Shown here: piece by piece, positions 14,682 to 16,054 of the stretch
How positions within the stretch are numbered: position 1 is the stretch's first letter
How the letters are laid out: each line of letters begins with the position of its first letter
Assembly: GCA_900556765.1 (NCBI GenBank)
Contig: USQH01000023.1
Coordinates: 1-16,054 of the forward strand
Length of the DNA stretch: 16,054 nucleotides
Reading direction: 5' to 3'
Source of the DNA: an uncultured Oscillospiraceae bacterium
GTDB lineage: Bacteria; Bacillota; Clostridia; Oscillospirales; Acutalibacteraceae
Program-made: the position numbers and the translations under genes
Notes under the pieces: model-generated
The model's database searches: none
What the model was told of the DNA's origin: nothing
The model's input: only the letters and a program-made list of their open reading frames with translations

Positions 14682-16054
14682 ATCAGTTCCTCCAGCTCAT
14701 CGGCGGCGTCGCTCCACTCGGTCATGGCGGCGTCGCTCTCCTTTTCAAGCTGTGCCAGGCGCTCGGTCAGCTCCATTGTTTTTTTGTAATCGGCGGCGAC
14801 CTCCTCGCCCGCCAGCTCGGCGTTTATCGCCGTTGTTTCCGCGTCGATTTCGCTCAGCCGCTTTTCGAGGGCGGCCACCCGTGTTTTCAGCTTTCTGATT
14901 CGGGATTCCTGCTCCTTGCGCGCTTTGTATTCCAGTCCGCCGCTGCCGATTGCTTTTTGCGGCTTTTTCTCCTCGGCGGAGGAGGCACAGCGGTGAGCAA
15001 GATAGTAGTCGTAATCGCCGCGGTATTCGGTCACTCTGCCGCCGTCCATCGCCCATATCTTGTCGGCGAGACGGTTTATGAAACGGCGGTCGTGGGAGAC
15101 GATGAGCAGCGTGCCGTCAAAGGCGAGCAGCGCGTCCTCCAAAGCCGCTCGGGAATAAATATCGAGGTGGTTGGTCGGCTCGTCGAGCAGAAGAAAATTC
15201 GCGCCCGACAGCATGAGCTTGAGTATGGCAATTCGCGCCCGCTCGCCGCCCGACAGATCGGCGACCTTCTTGAAAACGTCGTCGCCGCGAAAGCGAAACA
15301 TCGCCAGTGCGTTTTGTATCTCGGTGCGCGTCATCAGACGATGCTCATCCCATATTTCGTCAAGGGCGGTCTTTTCGTCGTGCAGGGTGTTTTGCGTCTG
15401 GTCAAAATAGTCGCATTTGACACCTGCGCCGAAACGGACGCCGCTGCCTGCCATGATCTGTTTGATAAGGGTGGTTTTGCCGCAGCCGTTTGAACCGAGC
15501 AAAAATACACGTTCGCCGCGCATGATATCCAGCCGCACATCGTTGTACAGCACGCGGTCGCCGTATGCTTTTGACGCACCGTTTATGTGCAATACTTCGT
15601 TGCCGGTGACGCCCTGCGGCGTAAATTTGAAACGAATATCACTGTTTTCAATTATCGGCTTGTGCAGTGTCGCGCGCAGACGGTCGACCTGCTTTTGCTT
15701 TGAGTCGGCGGTCTTGATGTTGCGCTCGCGGTTCCACTGGTGCTGTTGGGCGATTATGCCCTCGATGCGCTCGATCTCCTTCATCGTGTTTTCGTATTCG
15801 CGCATCTCGGCTTCAACTCGCGCCGCCTTGCGTTTCATATATTCGGTGTAGCCGCCGTCGGAGACGAACACGCGGCCGCCCTCGATTTCGATTGTTCGGG
15901 TGGTCACCGCGTCCAAAAAGTAGCGGTCGTGGGAGATGATAACGGCGGCGCCTTTGTAGGAGCGCAGATATTCCTCCAGCCACTCGCACGAGGCGGTGTC
16001 GAGATGGTTTGTCGGCTCGTCAAGCAGTAAAAGGTCGCTCGGCGCGAGCAGCAG
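14678..16054 (-). CDS. ABC-F family ATPase, C-terminal 458 residues (5' end outside window)
   Basis: The frame is open from the stop at 14678 to the window edge, so the first part of the gene, including the first Walker A and signature motif, is missing. What remains, in order, is the end of ABC domain 1 with Walker B LLLLDEPTNHLD (fragment residues 8-19) and SHDRYF (41-46), then the charged interdomain linker. ABC domain 2 has Walker A GSNGCGKTT (187-195), signature LSGGE (267-271), Walker B FLLLDEPTNHLD and SHD (320-322). A C-terminal coiled coil rich in Lys, Glu and Arg (about 365-458) follows. The lack of membrane segments and the duplicated layout mark a soluble ABC-F protein, which acts on ribosomes. 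Whether it gives antibiotic resistance or is a housekeeping factor cannot be told. An internal TTG at 15916 is not the start. Confidence 0.93.
   Translation of the reverse strand: MLLAPSDLLLLDEPTNHLDTASCEWLEEYLRSYKGAAVIISHDRYFLDAVTTRTIEIEGGRVFVSDGGYTEYMKRKAARVEAEMREYENTMKEIERIEGIIAQQHQWNRERNIKTADSKQKQVDRLRATLHKPIIENSDIRFKFTPQGVTGNEVLHINGASKAYGDRVLYNDVRLDIMRGERVFLLGSNGCGKTTLIKQIMAGSGVRFGAGVKCDYFDQTQNTLHDEKTALDEIWDEHRLMTRTEIQNALAMFRFRGDDVFKKVADLSGGERARIAILKLMLSGANFLLLDEPTNHLDIYSRAALEDALLAFDGTLLIVSHDRRFINRLADKIWAMDGGRVTEYRGDYDYYLAHRCASSAEEKKPQKAIGSGGLEYKARKEQESRIRKLKTRVAALEKRLSEIDAETTAINAELAGEEVAADYKKTMELTERLAQLEKESDAAMTEWSDAADELEELI

Noticed and set aside
15914..15916. TTG as start of the ABC-F gene
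   Set aside because: The same frame continues upstream to the window edge and encodes the Walker B and H-loop of the first ABC domain, so the TTG is an internal leucine codon.

Overview
The window looks like a chromosomal segment of an anaerobic Clostridia-type bacterium, probably an uncultured gut member of the Oscillospiraceae or a neighbouring family. The grounds are GC-rich coding DNA with AT-rich promoters, strong GGAGG-type ribosome binding sites, several TTG starts, and an Rnf operon in the clostridial order rnfC-D-G-E-A-B led by apbE, a NusG-domain-II protein and a Gx-family membrane protein. The genus is inference. There are no RNA genes, insertion sequences, phage genes or CRISPR arrays.

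Left part, minus strand (1-3939): a large YfhO-family membrane protein with GT-C features, followed 5 bp later by a polyprenyl-phosphate-type family 2 glycosyltransferase. By analogy with CsbB/YfhO of Bacillus subtilis, the small enzyme would load a sugar on undecaprenyl phosphate and YfhO would transfer it to a surface polymer outside the membrane. A recognisable promoter and the first 17 codons of another minus-strand gene lie at the left edge.

Middle, plus strand (4009-6235): a YfbR-type HD 5'-deoxynucleotidase, a probable terminator, and a rhamnulokinase without other rhamnose genes beside it. The yfbR-like gene and yfhO diverge from a short AT-rich region in which two good promoters occupy the same DNA on opposite strands.

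Convergent gap (6236-6931): about 700 bp without a convincing gene. It holds an exact 19-bp duplication that grades into a decayed repeat family, and a strong inverted repeat with a T-run on the minus strand that should end the Rnf transcript.

Right part, minus strand (6932-16054): the full Rnf gene cluster, read right to left as apbE, NusG-II protein, Gx protein, rnfC, rnfD, rnfG, rnfE, rnfA, rnfB, with overlapping or closely spaced genes. Rnf couples ferredoxin:NAD+ oxidoreduction to Na+ or H+ pumping; ApbE would attach FMN covalently to RnfD and RnfG. Upstream lie a Cof-type HAD phosphatase and an ABC-F ATPase cut by the window edge, joined by a 4-base ATGA overlap. A good promoter at the end of the HAD gene suggests that apbE starts the Rnf transcription unit.

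Most of the window is recognisable housekeeping and energy metabolism. The less explained parts are the decayed repeat array, the long charged C-terminal tail of YfhO, the cysteine-rich tail of RnfE, and the unexplained but tight link of the NusG-II and Gx proteins to Rnf.
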